Assembly: GCF_015711645.1 (NCBI RefSeq)
Contig: NZ_JABTEX010000002.1
Location: forward strand, 62,001 to 126,000
Length of the DNA stretch: 64,000 bases
Direction of reading: 5' to 3'
From: Planomonospora sp. ID82291
GTDB lineage: Bacteria; Actinomycetota; Actinomycetes; Streptosporangiales; Streptosporangiaceae
Shown: positions 7,531 to 16,861 of the stretch, one piece after another
How positions within the stretch are numbered: the first letter of the stretch is position 1
Layout: each line of letters begins with the position of its first letter
The notes under the pieces: model-generated
The model's database searches: none
Seen by the model: the letters and a program-made list of their open reading frames with translations, nothing else
What the model was told of the DNA's origin: nothing
Program-made: the position numbers and the translations under genes

Positions 7531-9476
7531 AGCTGCTCAGACGCACGGGCCGCGGGAGCGGGCCCTCCCTGGACGACCGGCTGACGGCCCTGGCGGAGGC
7601 CGCCGGACTGGCCGACGGGCGGCTGGACGCCGGTGCGGTCGCGCGGGCGCGCGCGGTGGCCGACCGGGCGGGCGCGCGGCGGAGCCTGTCGGTGGACCAC
7701 ACCGCGGTCGCGCTGGCCGGGGCGACGGGCAGCGGCAAGTCGTCCCTGTTCAACCTGCTGTCCGGCACCACGCTGGCCAGGGTCGGGGTGACCCGGCCCA
7801 CCACGTCCACCGCGCAGGCGGCGCTGTGGGACGGCGCCGGGGCCGGGCCGCTGCTCGACTGGCTGCAGATCCCCGGCCGCCACGAGGTGGACGGTACGGC
7901 GGAGCACCGTACGGCGGGCGCCGCACGTGACGGAACCGGGTACAGCGGGGAGAGCGGCTCGGTGGGCGGTGCGGGGAGCGACGCGTGGAACGGCGCTGCA
8001 GGCGGTGCTGCAGGCGGTGCTGCAGGCGGTGCAAGAGACGGTGCGAGAGACGGTGCGGGCGACGCCGGTCTGAGCGGGCTGGTCCTGCTCGACCTGCCCG
8101 ATCACGACTCGATCGAGCGGGCGCACCGCCTGGAGGTGGACCGGCTCGCCGGGCTGGTCGACCTGCTGGTGTGGGTGCTCGACCCGCAGAAGTACGCCGA
8201 CGCGGCCGTGCACGACCTCTACCTGGCTCCACTGGCCCGGCACCGGGACGTCACGGTGGTCGTCCTCAACCAGATCGACCGGCTCTCCCCCGTCGCGGCG
8301 GAGCGGTGCCTGGCGGACCTGCGGCGGCTGCTGGAGGCCGACGGGCTGGCCGGGGTGCCGGTGCTCGGCGTCTCGGCGCGGACCGGCGCGGGCGTCGGCG
8401 AGCTGCGCGCGCTGCTGGCCTCCCGGGTCACCGGCCGCCGCTCCTGGGCCGACCGCCTGGCCGCCGACGCGGAGAGCGCCGCCGACGCGCTGGCCCGCGC
8501 GTCGGACGGAGCCGCACCCGGGGCCGCACCGAATGGAGCCGCGCCCGGAGCCGGGTCGAAGGGCCCGTCCGGCACGGCGGTCGTGGCGTCCCCGGCAGCT
8601 ACGGCGTCCACGGCGTCCACGACGTCCACGGTGTCCACGACGTCCACGGTGTCCCCGGCGGTCATGGCGTCCCCGGCGTCCCCGGCGGCGCTCACCGGGC
8701 CGCTGGCCGCCGCGCTCGCGCAGGCGGCCGGGGTGCCGGTCGTGGTCCAGGCGGTGGCGAAGGCGCACCGGCACCGTTCGGTCGCCGCCACCGGCTGGCC
8801 GGTGACCCGGTGGGCCCGCCGGCTCCGGCCCGACCCGCTGCGCCGCCTCCGCCTGGGCGGCGGCTCCCCGGGCCCGGACGCGGTCGGCGAGGCCGTCGGG
8901 CGCACCTCGATCCCCGCCGCCGGGGCGGTCCAGCGCTCCCGGCTGGACACCGCCCTGCGCGACACGGCCGCCGCCGCCTCGGCGGGGCTGCCCGAACCGT
9001 GGGCGGCGGCCGTACGGCGTGCGGCGCGGTCGCACGCGGACGAGCTGGAGGACGCGCTCGACCGGGCGGTGGCGACCACCTCGATCGGCGCGTCCCGCAG
9101 GCCGCTGTGGTGGCGGGTGGCCGGGGCGGCGCAGTGGCTGGTGCTCGCGGCGGCGGTGGCGGGCGCGCTCTGGCTGCTCGGCCTGTTCGCCATGGACTAC
9201 CTGCACCTGCCCGAACCGCCCGTGCCGACCGCCGGTGAGCTGCCGTGGCCCACCCTGCTGCTGCTCGGCGGGCTGCTGCTCGGCGTCGTGCTCGCGCTGC
9301 TCTCCCGGGCCGTCGCCTGGCTCGGCGGGCGGCGCCGGGCCCGGAAGGCGGCCGGGGCGTTGCGCGCGAGCGTGGAGCGGGTCGGCCGCGAACTCGTCCT
9401 GGACCCCGTGCAGGACGAGCTGACCCGCCACCGCCGCTTCACCGAGGCGGTCGCCACGGCCCGGCGTGGAGCCTAG
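7527..9476 (+). CDS. Membrane-associated YfjP/dynamin-like GTPase (second of a pair)
   Basis: A 649-residue protein with P-loop GATGSGKSS (65-73), LLDLPDHDS as the switch II element, and VVLNQIDRL around residue 249 as the guanine-specificity motif (NQxD for NKxD). Alanine/glycine/threonine low-complexity segments interrupt the G domain (repeats GGAA at about 153-165 and STTST near 350). Two transmembrane segments lie at about 532-595 with a basic cytoplasmic C-terminus. It is translationally coupled to the preceding GTPase and its stop codon shares bases with the stop of the convergent gene at 9473. Pairs of this type are known in actinomycete genomes; hetero-oligomer formation is my inference. 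Confidence 0.75.
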   Translation: MKLLRRTGRGSGPSLDDRLTALAEAAGLADGRLDAGAVARARAVADRAGARRSLSVDHTAVALAGATGSGKSSLFNLLSGTTLARVGVTRPTTSTAQAALWDGAGAGPLLDWLQIPGRHEVDGTAEHRTAGAARDGTGYSGESGSVGGAGSDAWNGAAGGAAGGAAGGARDGARDGAGDAGLSGLVLLDLPDHDSIERAHRLEVDRLAGLVDLLVWVLDPQKYADAAVHDLYLAPLARHRDVTVVVLNQIDRLSPVAAERCLADLRRLLEADGLAGVPVLGVSARTGAGVGELRALLASRVTGRRSWADRLAADAESAADALARASDGAAPGAAPNGAAPGAGSKGPSGTAVVASPAATASTASTTSTVSTTSTVSPAVMASPASPAALTGPLAAALAQAAGVPVVVQAVAKAHRHRSVAATGWPVTRWARRLRPDPLRRLRLGGGSPGPDAVGEAVGRTSIPAAGAVQRSRLDTALRDTAAAASAGLPEPWAAAVRRAARSHADELEDALDRAVATTSIGASRRPLWWRVAGAAQWLVLAAAVAGALWLLGLFAMDYLHLPEPPVPTAGELPWPTLLLLGGLLLGVVLALLSRAVAWLGGRRRARKAAGALRASVERVGRELVLDPVQDELTRHRRFTEAVATARRGA

Positions 9477-10726
9477 GAGCCCTCGGCGAGCCGCTCGAGA
9501 TCGATGATCACGTACTTCCCCTTGAGCGGGTACGCCACCAGGCGGCCGTCGTTCACACCGGGACTCAGGGTGATCGCGATCGACTCGCCCCGGGCATTGG
9601 GGCGCAGTCCCAGGTCACCTGATCTGCCGGTGAGCCGGTCGTACAGGTACTGGCCGCCCAGCGGCCTGGGCAGGTGCACGGCGTAGAAGCGGTCGAGGGC
9701 CGGCTCCGCGGACACGCCCGAAGGGAGATCGAGCTCCTGCGAGCCGTCGCGCGACCGGTGGAACGACGTGCCGTCGCCCCGGTCGCCGGCGCACACCGTC
9801 ACCCCGCATCGCACGTTCCGCTCACCCGGACGGACCGCCGCCCTGCTCGTCTCGCCGGTCTCGGCGTTGAGCAGTTCCTCGAAGCTCGGTTCCCCGTCCG
9901 GCGTGTACTCACTGGGCGTGCCGACCCAGGGCCAGCGCAGGATGTGGTGCCGGTCGGCCCCCGGCACCGGCTCGACGGTCCCGCCCCCGAGGGGGACCGT
10001 GAAGACGCCGCCCTCGAAGCGGGAGAAGGCCAGCCTGCCGCCGGTCACGGCGAGCCGGTCGCCGCGTCCCACGACCGGGCGGTCCGTGGTGACGGCCGTG
10101 GGTTCCCCGCCCCCGACCGGGACCGACCAGAACTTCGTGACCCGGGTCCCCTTGCTCTCGTCGCCGGCGCCCTCCTCGATCGTCTGCCAGACGATCCGTC
10201 CCTCGCCGACCGAGTATCCGGAGGCGAACACCCCCTTCGGGGTGCGGATGTCGGTGACCTTCCGGACGTCTCCGGTTTCCAGGTCGTAGGCGTAGAGCGC
10301 GTTCGCCTTCTCGAAGCTCTGCCACGTCTCCAGCAGGACCGTGCGGTCGTCGATGAACGCCCGAGGCTGGAACTTCCCCCCGCCGGGCAGCCTGGCCGGG
10401 ATCTTCCAGACCGCCTGCGGCCAGACCTCCTCCACCGGTTCGGGGACGGCGGGCGGGGACGGCGTCCTGGAGGCGGTCCCGGCGGTCGATGCCGGGGACG
10501 GGCTCAGGACCGGCGGGGCGGTGTCGCCTCCGGCGCCCCGTACGGCCAGCCCGGTCCCGCCCGCGACCACGACGACGGCGGCGGCGGCGAACAGCGCGTG
10601 GGCGCGCGCCCTGCGCCGCCGGGAGCGGGCCGCGACCTGGGACGACAGCGCGCCCGGTGCCCGGGGCGCGCGCTCGGCGGCGCGGTGGAGGGCCGCGTGC
10701 AGGTTCTCTTCCAGTCCGTCGCTCAT
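9473..10726 (-). CDS. Membrane-anchored TolB/beta-propeller-like protein, sigma-factor partner
   Basis: 417 residues: a cytoplasmic N-terminus (MSDGLEENLHAALHRAAERAP), a basic cluster (SRRRRARAH), one TM segment (about 43-66), a Pro/Ser/Thr linker, and an extracytoplasmic domain of repeated blades (YAYDLETGDVRKVTDIR, FWSVPVGGGEPTAV, FTVPLGGGTVEPV) suggestive of a beta-propeller. Its ATG overlaps the stop of the SigE-family sigma factor by ATGA, and the short N-terminal helix is in the position an anti-sigma domain would take, so it may sense envelope state and hold the sigma factor. No zinc HxxxCxxC motif is present. I do not recognise a named family. Confidence 0.65.
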   Translation of the reverse strand: MSDGLEENLHAALHRAAERAPRAPGALSSQVAARSRRRRARAHALFAAAAVVVVAGGTGLAVRGAGGDTAPPVLSPSPASTAGTASRTPSPPAVPEPVEEVWPQAVWKIPARLPGGGKFQPRAFIDDRTVLLETWQSFEKANALYAYDLETGDVRKVTDIRTPKGVFASGYSVGEGRIVWQTIEEGAGDESKGTRVTKFWSVPVGGGEPTAVTTDRPVVGRGDRLAVTGGRLAFSRFEGGVFTVPLGGGTVEPVPGADRHHILRWPWVGTPSEYTPDGEPSFEELLNAETGETSRAAVRPGERNVRCGVTVCAGDRGDGTSFHRSRDGSQELDLPSGVSAEPALDRFYAVHLPRPLGGQYLYDRLTGRSGDLGLRPNARGESIAITLSPGVNDGRLVAYPLKGKYVIIDLERLAEGS

Positions 10727-11223
10727 CGCGCGCTCCTGTCGGCGGTGGTCGGGTGCGGTACGGCGGAGCGGAGCCTGCCCAGGCCGAGCGAGGCGTGGCT
10801 GCGGACGGTCCCCCTGGACACGCCGAGCACCCGGGCGATCTCCGCGTCGGTCAGCTGTTCGTAGTAGCGCAGGACGAGCACGGCCCGCTGCTTGCGCGGC
10901 AGGTCCTCCAACGCCCGCCAGAGCCCCTGCTCGGTGTCGGAGGGCGGAGCGTCCAGGTGCGCGCCCTCCGGCAGGTCCCACACGAGCCGCTCACGCCGCC
11001 GCAGCCGCCAGACGCCGACGTGCAACCGGGCCATGGTCGTCCTGACGTAGCTCTCCGGGTCGCTCTTGCGGCGCACCCGGGACCAGGCCCGGTGCAGCCG
11101 GGTCAGCGCCTCCTGGGTGAGGTCGGCCGCGTCGTGCGGATCACCGCTGAGCACGTAGCCGTAACGCAGCAGCGCGTCGGCCCGCTCGGCGACGAAGTCC
11201 GCGAAGCGGGAGTCGTCGTCCAA
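10723..11223 (-). CDS. SigE-family ECF RNA polymerase sigma factor
   Basis: 166 residues from a TTG at 11223, which has GGAAAGG 8 nt upstream and gives the start LDDDSRFADFVAERADALLRYGYVLSGD typical of this family. Region 2 contains DAADLTQEALTRLHRAW, and region 4 contains LPRKQRAVLVLRYYEQLTDAEIARVLGVSRGTVRSHASLGLGRLR. Longer in-frame upstream sequence lacks sigma similarity. Such factors direct transcription of stress or developmental genes; the ATGA-coupled membrane protein downstream is the likely modulator. Confidence 0.9.
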   Translation of the reverse strand: MDDDSRFADFVAERADALLRYGYVLSGDPHDAADLTQEALTRLHRAWSRVRRKSDPESYVRTTMARLHVGVWRLRRRERLVWDLPEGAHLDAPPSDTEQGLWRALEDLPRKQRAVLVLRYYEQLTDAEIARVLGVSRGTVRSHASLGLGRLRSAVPHPTTADRSAR

Positions 11224-11471
11224 TGTCTCTGCCTTTCCGAGTCCGTCACATCCCAGACGAACTCGGCCGCCGAAGTGTTGAATCCCGACCTGTCCACGGC
11301 GGCCGAAGACGCTTCCGCGCCCGTCCCCGATCACTGGACCGGGAGCCGTCTCGTCGACGCAGGCGCGCAAGCTGAAGATCTTCGGATGGGGCGGATGTGT
11401 CTTCGGTCCCGCCGAACGCCGGTCCTCCGGCCGGGAGGAGCGTCAGGGTTCCGCCCGTGGGGCCGAGGGGA

Positions 11472-11494
11472 TCAGCTCAGCGCGGTCAGCTCAG
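11472..11494. repeat. Duplicated 3' end of the LysR gene, including the stop
   Basis: TCAGCTCAG at 11486-11494 (last codons Leu-Ser-stop on the minus strand) is repeated at 11472-11480, 14 bp further downstream in the gene's direction. Reading across, Ala-Leu-Ser-stop is encoded twice. Confidence 0.7.
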
Positions 11495-12493
11495 GGCGGT
11501 GGCGGTGTGCCGGAGGGCGTCGAGCAGGGGGACGAGCAGGGGGTGGCGCTCGGCGCCGCGCCGTACGGCGGCGAAGACCCGGCGCTGCGGGCCCTCGACG
11601 GGGCGGATCACCACGCCGGACAGGTCGGCGCCGCGCAGCGCCAGGCGCGGCACCATCGCCACGCCCGCTCCGGCCGAGGCCAGGGCGACCACCGCGCGGA
11701 AGTCGTCGGAGGAGTGCGCGAAGGCGGGGGTGAACCCGGCGTGCTCGCAGGCCAGGGCGATCACGTCGTGGCAGGGGTTGCCCGGGTAGGGGCCGATCCA
11801 GGGCTCGCCCGCCAGGTCCGCGACGGTGATCATGTCCCCGCGGCGGAGCGCGTCCGCCGCGGGGACACCCGCCGTGTCCGCTGTGCCGGCGTTCTCCGTT
11901 CCGGTGTCCGCCGTGTGCGTGTCCGTCGTGTGCGTGTCCGTCGTGTGCGCGAGGCGGTGGTCGCGGGGCAGGACGACGTCGAACGGCTCGGCGTAGAGCG
12001 GGATGCGGGAGAGCCGCCGGTCGTCCTCGGCCGGGGCCCCGCGGTACTCGACGGCGACGGCGGCGTCCACCGCGCCGTCCAGCACCATGGTGAGGCTCTG
12101 GTCCCCCTCGGCGTCCAGGACGCGCACCCGCAGGCCCGGTTCCTTCTCCCGGAGCAGGCCCACCGCCGGGGCCACCACGAGGCCGATCGCGGTGGCGAAG
12201 GAGGCGACCTGCACCTCGCCCGCCGTTCCGGTCGTGTAGGCGGCGATGTCGGCCTCGGCCCGCTCCAGCCGGGCGAGGACCTCGTGGGCGTGGCCGAGCA
12301 GGATGCGGCCGACGGCGGTCAGCCGCACGCCCCGCGCGTCGCGCTCCAGCAGCCGGTGGCCGACCTCGTGCTCCAGGGCGGTGAGCTGCTGGGAGACCGC
12401 GGAGGGCGTCAGGTGCAGCGCCGCCGCGGCGGCGGTGACCGTCCGGTGGTCGGCCACCGCGCGCAGGGTCCGCAGCCGCCGGGTGTCAATCAC
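11486..12493 (-). CDS. LysR-family transcriptional regulator
   Basis: 335 residues with an N-terminal winged helix (RTLRAVADHRTVTAAAAALHLTPSAVSQQLTALEHEVGHRLLER), a linker helix and a two-lobed effector domain (AIGLVVAPAVGLLREKEPGLRVRVLDAEG, later AGAGVAMVPRLAL). A Thr/Asp/His repeat (TTDTH, about residues 183-205) inserts in the effector domain and is probably a slippage expansion. The GTG at 12493 is the only start that keeps the conserved IDTRRLRTLRAV; its GAAGGGG lies almost on top of the codon, so initiation may be weak. Regulators of this type often control the divergent or adjacent gene; here the neighbour is convergently ordered, so its target is unclear. Confidence 0.9.
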   Translation of the reverse strand: MIDTRRLRTLRAVADHRTVTAAAAALHLTPSAVSQQLTALEHEVGHRLLERDARGVRLTAVGRILLGHAHEVLARLERAEADIAAYTTGTAGEVQVASFATAIGLVVAPAVGLLREKEPGLRVRVLDAEGDQSLTMVLDGAVDAAVAVEYRGAPAEDDRRLSRIPLYAEPFDVVLPRDHRLAHTTDTHTTDTHTADTGTENAGTADTAGVPAADALRRGDMITVADLAGEPWIGPYPGNPCHDVIALACEHAGFTPAFAHSSDDFRAVVALASAGAGVAMVPRLALRGADLSGVVIRPVEGPQRRVFAAVRRGAERHPLLVPLLDALRHTATALS

Positions 12494-12595
12494 CCCTTCA
12501 TTGTCGACCGGTGTCCGCGGTGCGCGGGCCCGGCGTGCGTCGCGGGCACGCGTCCGCCCCGCGGACGGGCCGGCCCCGGGAAGCCGTTCGCGGGT

Positions 12596-12685
12596 GGCTG
12601 TTCGCGGGGCGGCCGTTTGCGGGCTGGCCGTTCGCGGGGCGGCCGTTTGCGGGCTGGCCGTTCGCGGGCTGGCCGTTCGCGGGGC
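12596..12685. repeat. 15-bp tandem repeat, six copies
   Basis: Six units of GGCCGTTCGCGGGCT with single-base variants fill the gap between the serine hydrolase stop and the LysR start. No gene is evident in it. Confidence 0.85.
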
Positions 12686-12699
12686 GGACGGAGCGCCGC

Positions 12700-14106
12700 T
12701 CACCGGACCAGGCCGAACGCCCCCCTGGCGAGGGAGATCATCTCGCCGGCGGCGGTGGCCTCGTCGACGGGCGCACGGGTGTCGCTCGCCAGGGTGGTGA
12801 CGACGTACGTCTTCCCTCCGGCGGCGCGCGCCAGGTGGGCCATCGCCAGGACCCCGACCTCCGAGCCGCCCTTGTACCAGACGGCCGGCCACGTGCCGGG
12901 GTCGAGGCCGAGCCCGGCGTCGTTGGCGGAGAGCACCTCGTGGAGGCGGTCGCCGCTCCGCTTGAGCAGCCCGGCGTAGGCGCGGCAGACGTCGCGGGGG
13001 GAACCGAACCACTCGATGTCGTCGATCTTCCGGGGGCGCCGCCAGTCCTCGTACGCGGCGTCCGCGACCGCGAGCCCGGCGACGACGTCCTTCAGGTAGG
13101 CGCGACGGCCCTCGGCGCCGCGTGCCAGGTAGGCGCGGGCGTGCCGGGGGTAGTCGACGGTCTTCAGCAGGAACCACTCGCGCGTGGTGAGGAAGGGGAG
13201 GTTCCGGGCGGCGTGGTCCGACCACTGGCGGACCTTCTTCTCCACCGCCTTGCGTCCGACCGTCTTGATGAGCAGGTCGGTGGCGGTGTTGTCGCTGATG
13301 GAGATCATCAGCTTGGCCGCCTCGCGGACCGTGACGGTGCTGTTGTCGGGCCGGGTGCCCAGGCCGTCCTGGGCGGGGAGCTTCACGTCGGGCGTGACGG
13401 TGAGCTCGGTCTCCCAGCTCAGCCTGCCCGAGTGGATCCGGTCCGCCACCGCGCCCAGCACGTAGAGCTTGAAGATCGACCCCAGCGGCCGGGCGGTGTC
13501 CGCGCCGACGCCGTGGACGGTCCGGCACCGGCCCCGCCCGTCGATCTCGGCGGCGAGGAAACCGGCCCGGGGGGCGATCTTCCGGAGCCGGGCGTCGAGC
13601 TCGGACCAGCCGGTGGGAGCGGGCGGGATCGACGGCCTGACCAGCAGGCCGTCGATCCTCCCCGCCGCGTCCACGCTGAGCCGGAACTCGAACTTCTGCC
13701 CGCCGGCGGACATCGTGCCGGTGAGCAGGTTCGGGGCGGTGCTGCTCAGCCCGTCGAGCCGGATCCCGGCCAGGCCCTTGAGGAACCCGTTGAAGCCGTC
13801 GACGGTCACCTCCTTCAGGAAGGCGGCGCTCACATGCTGCTCGATCTCGCTCGCGGCGAGCGGCGCCCGGCCCGCGGCCTCCAGGACCCAGCGGAGCCGC
13901 CGCCCGGCCGGGCTGTCGGGGATCTCGGGGGCGGCGCCGGCGTCGGCCCGCCACCCGGGCGCCGCGGCGGCCTGCCGTACGGTGTCCGGGGCGGCCTGCC
14001 GTACGGTGTCCGCGGCGGCGGGGGACGTTCCGCCGAGGGCCAGGGGGACGGTCACGGTGAGGACGGTCAGGGCCAGGGCACGGGTCGTCCGGGGCCGGAG
14101 GCGCAT
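12700..14106 (-). CDS. Secreted class A beta-lactamase-like serine hydrolase (ORF12/LpqF-like)
   Basis: 468 residues from an ATG at 14106 with AAGGAG 9 nt upstream. A Sec-type signal peptide covers about 1-32. An N-terminal alpha+beta domain (about 60-165, EIPDSPAGRRLRWVLEAAG onwards) precedes a penicillin-recognising fold with SIFK (S210-K213), SDN (271-273) and YKGGS (411-415), the three active-site elements of serine beta-lactamases. The two-domain layout resembles ORF12 of clavulanate clusters and mycobacterial LpqF. It may hydrolyse a beta-lactam, an ester or an acyl group; true penicillinase activity is not assured because the omega-loop Glu is not obvious. It is divergent from the two-component operon at 14308. 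Confidence 0.82.
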   Translation of the reverse strand: MRLRPRTTRALALTVLTVTVPLALGGTSPAAADTVRQAAPDTVRQAAAAPGWRADAGAAPEIPDSPAGRRLRWVLEAAGRAPLAASEIEQHVSAAFLKEVTVDGFNGFLKGLAGIRLDGLSSTAPNLLTGTMSAGGQKFEFRLSVDAAGRIDGLLVRPSIPPAPTGWSELDARLRKIAPRAGFLAAEIDGRGRCRTVHGVGADTARPLGSIFKLYVLGAVADRIHSGRLSWETELTVTPDVKLPAQDGLGTRPDNSTVTVREAAKLMISISDNTATDLLIKTVGRKAVEKKVRQWSDHAARNLPFLTTREWFLLKTVDYPRHARAYLARGAEGRRAYLKDVVAGLAVADAAYEDWRRPRKIDDIEWFGSPRDVCRAYAGLLKRSGDRLHEVLSANDAGLGLDPGTWPAVWYKGGSEVGVLAMAHLARAAGGKTYVVTTLASDTRAPVDEATAAGEMISLARGAFGLVR

Positions 14107-14307
14107 GGCTGTCTCCTTCACGGGCTGCGGTTTCACGGGCTGCGGTCCGCCACCACCGTGGCGGTGGCGGCCGTGACCCACACGCTAGGAAGGGCGCGGC
14201 GGACGGGGTATCCGGCGGGCCGCCGCCTTCCGGGGTGCGGCTGTCCCCCGCGGATGTGAGGCCAGCCTCATAGACGCCGGTCCGCCCGGGGGGCCACACT
14301 GCGTCCC

Positions 14308-16071
14308 GTGCTCTCCCCGACCTCGACCCGTCTCCTCGCCGCGGCCATGGCGGCGGCGGCGATCCTCGGCACCGTCGTCGGCACGGTGCTGGAGACGGGG
14401 TTCCCCATGGCGGCCGGCCAGTGGGCGTTCGTCCTGCTGACGCCGCTCCTGCCCGCGCTGGGCTGGCTCATCGCCCACCGGCGGCCCGGCAACCCGTACG
14501 GCTGGCTGCTCCTGGCCACCGCGGACTGCCTGGGCCTGGGCACCCTCGGCGTCGGCCTGCTGGCCTCGGTCGGGACGCAGACGCCCGCGCCGCTGCTCGT
14601 CCTCGCCGCCCTGCTGGCCTCCCTCTTCGCTCCCTTCTACGGGCTTTCCTGGGTGTTCGTCCCGTTGTTCTTCCCGGACGGGCGGCTCCCCTCGCGGCGC
14701 TGGCGCGTGGGGGCGTGGATCGGCGGGACGGCCATCGCGGTGCACTGGCTGGGATTGCTGCTGGCCCCGGACGATGTCTACGTCATCTCCCCGATCGGCA
14801 ACCCGCTCAGCATCACGGGACCGGGCGAGCTGGTCGTGGCCGGCCTGGGCGGTCTGGGGCAGACCGTCGTCTTCGGCACGGCGCTGGCGGTGCTGGTCTC
14901 CCTCCTGGCCCGCACGCGCCGCGGCTCCGGCGCCGAGCGGCGGCGGCTCCGCTGGATGGCCGCCGGGCTCGCCGTCACCCTCGGCGGGTTCGTCCTCGCC
15001 ACGTTCTTCCTCGTCACGGAGTCGGCGGCGCTCTGGATCGGCATCGCCCCCGTGCTGGGCGCGCTGCCCGCCGCGATCGGGGTGACCGTGTTCCGGCACA
15101 ACCTGCTCGACATCCGGGTGGGCCTGCGGGGGTCGCGTTTCTTCCTCGTCTTCGACCTGCGGCCCACGGTGGACGAGCTGCTGTCGGAGCTGGCGCCCGA
15201 CCTGGAGGAGGCGGAGCCGGGCGAGCAGCTCGGACGGCTGGCGGAGGCCGTGCGGACGGCGCTGGAGGCCCGGTGGGCCGCCGTCACGCTCGCCGACGGC
15301 ACCCGGGTCGTGGCCGGGGAGGAGCAGGGCGCGGCGGAGCTGACCGTTCCCGCGGGGCGGGGGACCATCGCGTGCGGGCCCAGGGAGGGCGGCTTCACCG
15401 GCGAGGACCGGCGGCTGCTGCGCGCGCTGGCCGTACCGGTCGGACTGGCCATCCAGAGCGCGGGCCTGGCCGCCCGGCTGGTCAACGCGCAGGAGGCCGA
15501 GCGGCGGCGGATCGAGCGCAACATCCACGACGGGGTGCAGCAGGAGATCGTCGCGCTCATCGCGGGGCTGGAGCTGGCCAGGGCCGTCGGGGCCGACGCC
15601 GGGACGCTGGCGCTCCTGCGCGACCAGGCCCGGCAGACCCTGGACGACCTGCGGGAACTGGCGGCGGGCATCCACCCGTCGGTGCTCAGCCAGGGCGGCC
15701 TGGCCGAGGCGCTGGAGGAGCGCTGCTCACGCCTCCCGGTGGCCTCGGCGCTGAGCGTCGACGAGGAGATGCGGGTGAGACGCTTTCCCGACGAGATCGA
15801 AGGGGCGGTGTACTTCACCGCGAGCGAGGTGCTCGCCAACACGCTCAAGCACGCCCGCGCCTCCGCCGTGGACGTACGGCTGACGCTCTCCGGCGGGCGG
15901 CTGCAGGTCACGGTCGCCGACGACGGGACGGGGTTCGACCCGAAGGCGGCCGTCCGGCGGGGGCTGGCGGCCCTCGCCGACCGGCTGGCCGCGCTCGGCG
16001 GCGGGCTGGACGTGGTGAGCGCGGTGGGAGAGGGGACGAGAGTGAGAGCGTGGGTGCCGGTCCATGAGTGA
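14308..16071 (+). CDS. NarL/DesK-type membrane sensor histidine kinase
   Basis: 587 residues. The N-terminal 260 residues carry about seven membrane segments (for example WAFVLLTPLLPALGWLIAHRRPGNPYGWLLL). A GAF-like region follows, then the HisKA_3 dimerisation helix with phospho-acceptor H407 (ERNIHDGVQQEIVAL) and a HATPase domain with EVLANTLKHARA (N box) and DDGTGFD (G1). The GTG at 14308 starts the first hydrophobic helix. Its stop overlaps the regulator's ATG by 8 bp, so the pair is coupled. The multi-span sensor has no named ligand; proximity to the beta-lactamase-like hydrolase suggests envelope sensing, as inference. Confidence 0.9.
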   Translation: MLSPTSTRLLAAAMAAAAILGTVVGTVLETGFPMAAGQWAFVLLTPLLPALGWLIAHRRPGNPYGWLLLATADCLGLGTLGVGLLASVGTQTPAPLLVLAALLASLFAPFYGLSWVFVPLFFPDGRLPSRRWRVGAWIGGTAIAVHWLGLLLAPDDVYVISPIGNPLSITGPGELVVAGLGGLGQTVVFGTALAVLVSLLARTRRGSGAERRRLRWMAAGLAVTLGGFVLATFFLVTESAALWIGIAPVLGALPAAIGVTVFRHNLLDIRVGLRGSRFFLVFDLRPTVDELLSELAPDLEEAEPGEQLGRLAEAVRTALEARWAAVTLADGTRVVAGEEQGAAELTVPAGRGTIACGPREGGFTGEDRRLLRALAVPVGLAIQSAGLAARLVNAQEAERRRIERNIHDGVQQEIVALIAGLELARAVGADAGTLALLRDQARQTLDDLRELAAGIHPSVLSQGGLAEALEERCSRLPVASALSVDEEMRVRRFPDEIEGAVYFTASEVLANTLKHARASAVDVRLTLSGGRLQVTVADDGTGFDPKAAVRRGLAALADRLAALGGGLDVVSAVGEGTRVRAWVPVHE

Positions 16072-16858
16072 GCCGCCGATCCCACCGGTCCAGGCGTCGC
16101 CGGTCCCGAGCACACCGGCCTCGCGCTCACCGGTCCCGCGGCCGTCGGCTCCGGCCGGGGATCCGGAGACGGTTCCGTCGCCGTCGCCGTCGGAGGCGGT
16201 GCGCGTCGTCGTCGCCGACGACCACTACCTGGTCCGGGAGGGCGTACGGCGGCTGCTGGAGACGTCCGGTGAGGCCGTCGTCGCCGGGACCGTGGGCAGC
16301 GCCGGCGAACTGCTGGACGCCATGCGCAGGCTCCGGCCGGACGTGGTGATCACCGACATCCGCATGCCGGGCGGCCCCTTTCGGGCGGGCTTCGAGGGCA
16401 TCGACGCGGCACACCGGGTCCGCGCCGAGCACGCGGGGGTCGGCGTCGTGGTGCTCTCCCAGTTCTCCGACGCGCTCTACGCCTTCGAGCTGTTCAAGCA
16501 CGGTACCGAGGGCTTCGCCTACCTGCTGAAGGACCGGGTCGGCGACCTGGAGGAGCTGCTCGGCGCGGTGCGGGCGGTGGCCGGCGGCGGTTCGGTCATC
16601 GACCCCAAGGTCGTGGAAGGGCTGCTGGCCCGCCGCGCCGTACGGAGCGACCGGGGGGAGGATCTGACCCCGCGCGAGCGCGACGTGCTGCGCGAGATGG
16701 CGCACGGCAGGTCTAACGGCGGCATCGCCCGGGCGCTCCACCTGTCGGTCTCGGCCGTGGAGAAGAACGTCAACTCGATCTTCATGAAGCTGGGGCTGGA
16801 GAGCAGCCCCGACACCCACCGGCGGGTGGCGGCGGTCCTGGCCTACCTCGGCGCGTAG
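16064..16858 (+). CDS. NarL/FixJ-family response regulator
   Basis: 264 residues. A Pro/Ser-rich extension of about 45 residues precedes the receiver domain (VVVADDHYLVREG, phospho-acceptor D98 in VVITDIRMPGG). The C-terminal LuxR helix-turn-helix reads LTPRERDVLREMAHGRSNGGIARALHLSVSAVEKNVNSIFMKLGL. It is the cognate partner of the overlapping kinase gene. The N-terminal extension is unusual; a later GTG (about 16199) would remove it but lacks a spaced ribosome site. Confidence 0.92.
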   Translation: MSEPPIPPVQASPVPSTPASRSPVPRPSAPAGDPETVPSPSPSEAVRVVVADDHYLVREGVRRLLETSGEAVVAGTVGSAGELLDAMRRLRPDVVITDIRMPGGPFRAGFEGIDAAHRVRAEHAGVGVVVLSQFSDALYAFELFKHGTEGFAYLLKDRVGDLEELLGAVRAVAGGGSVIDPKVVEGLLARRAVRSDRGEDLTPRERDVLREMAHGRSNGGIARALHLSVSAVEKNVNSIFMKLGLESSPDTHRRVAAVLAYLGA

Positions 16859-16861
16859 CCG

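Noticed and set aside
5614-9431. Long minus-strand frames opposite the GTPase pair
   Set aside because: Antisense shadows; protein composition is Arg/Gly/Pro-rich and without any motif.
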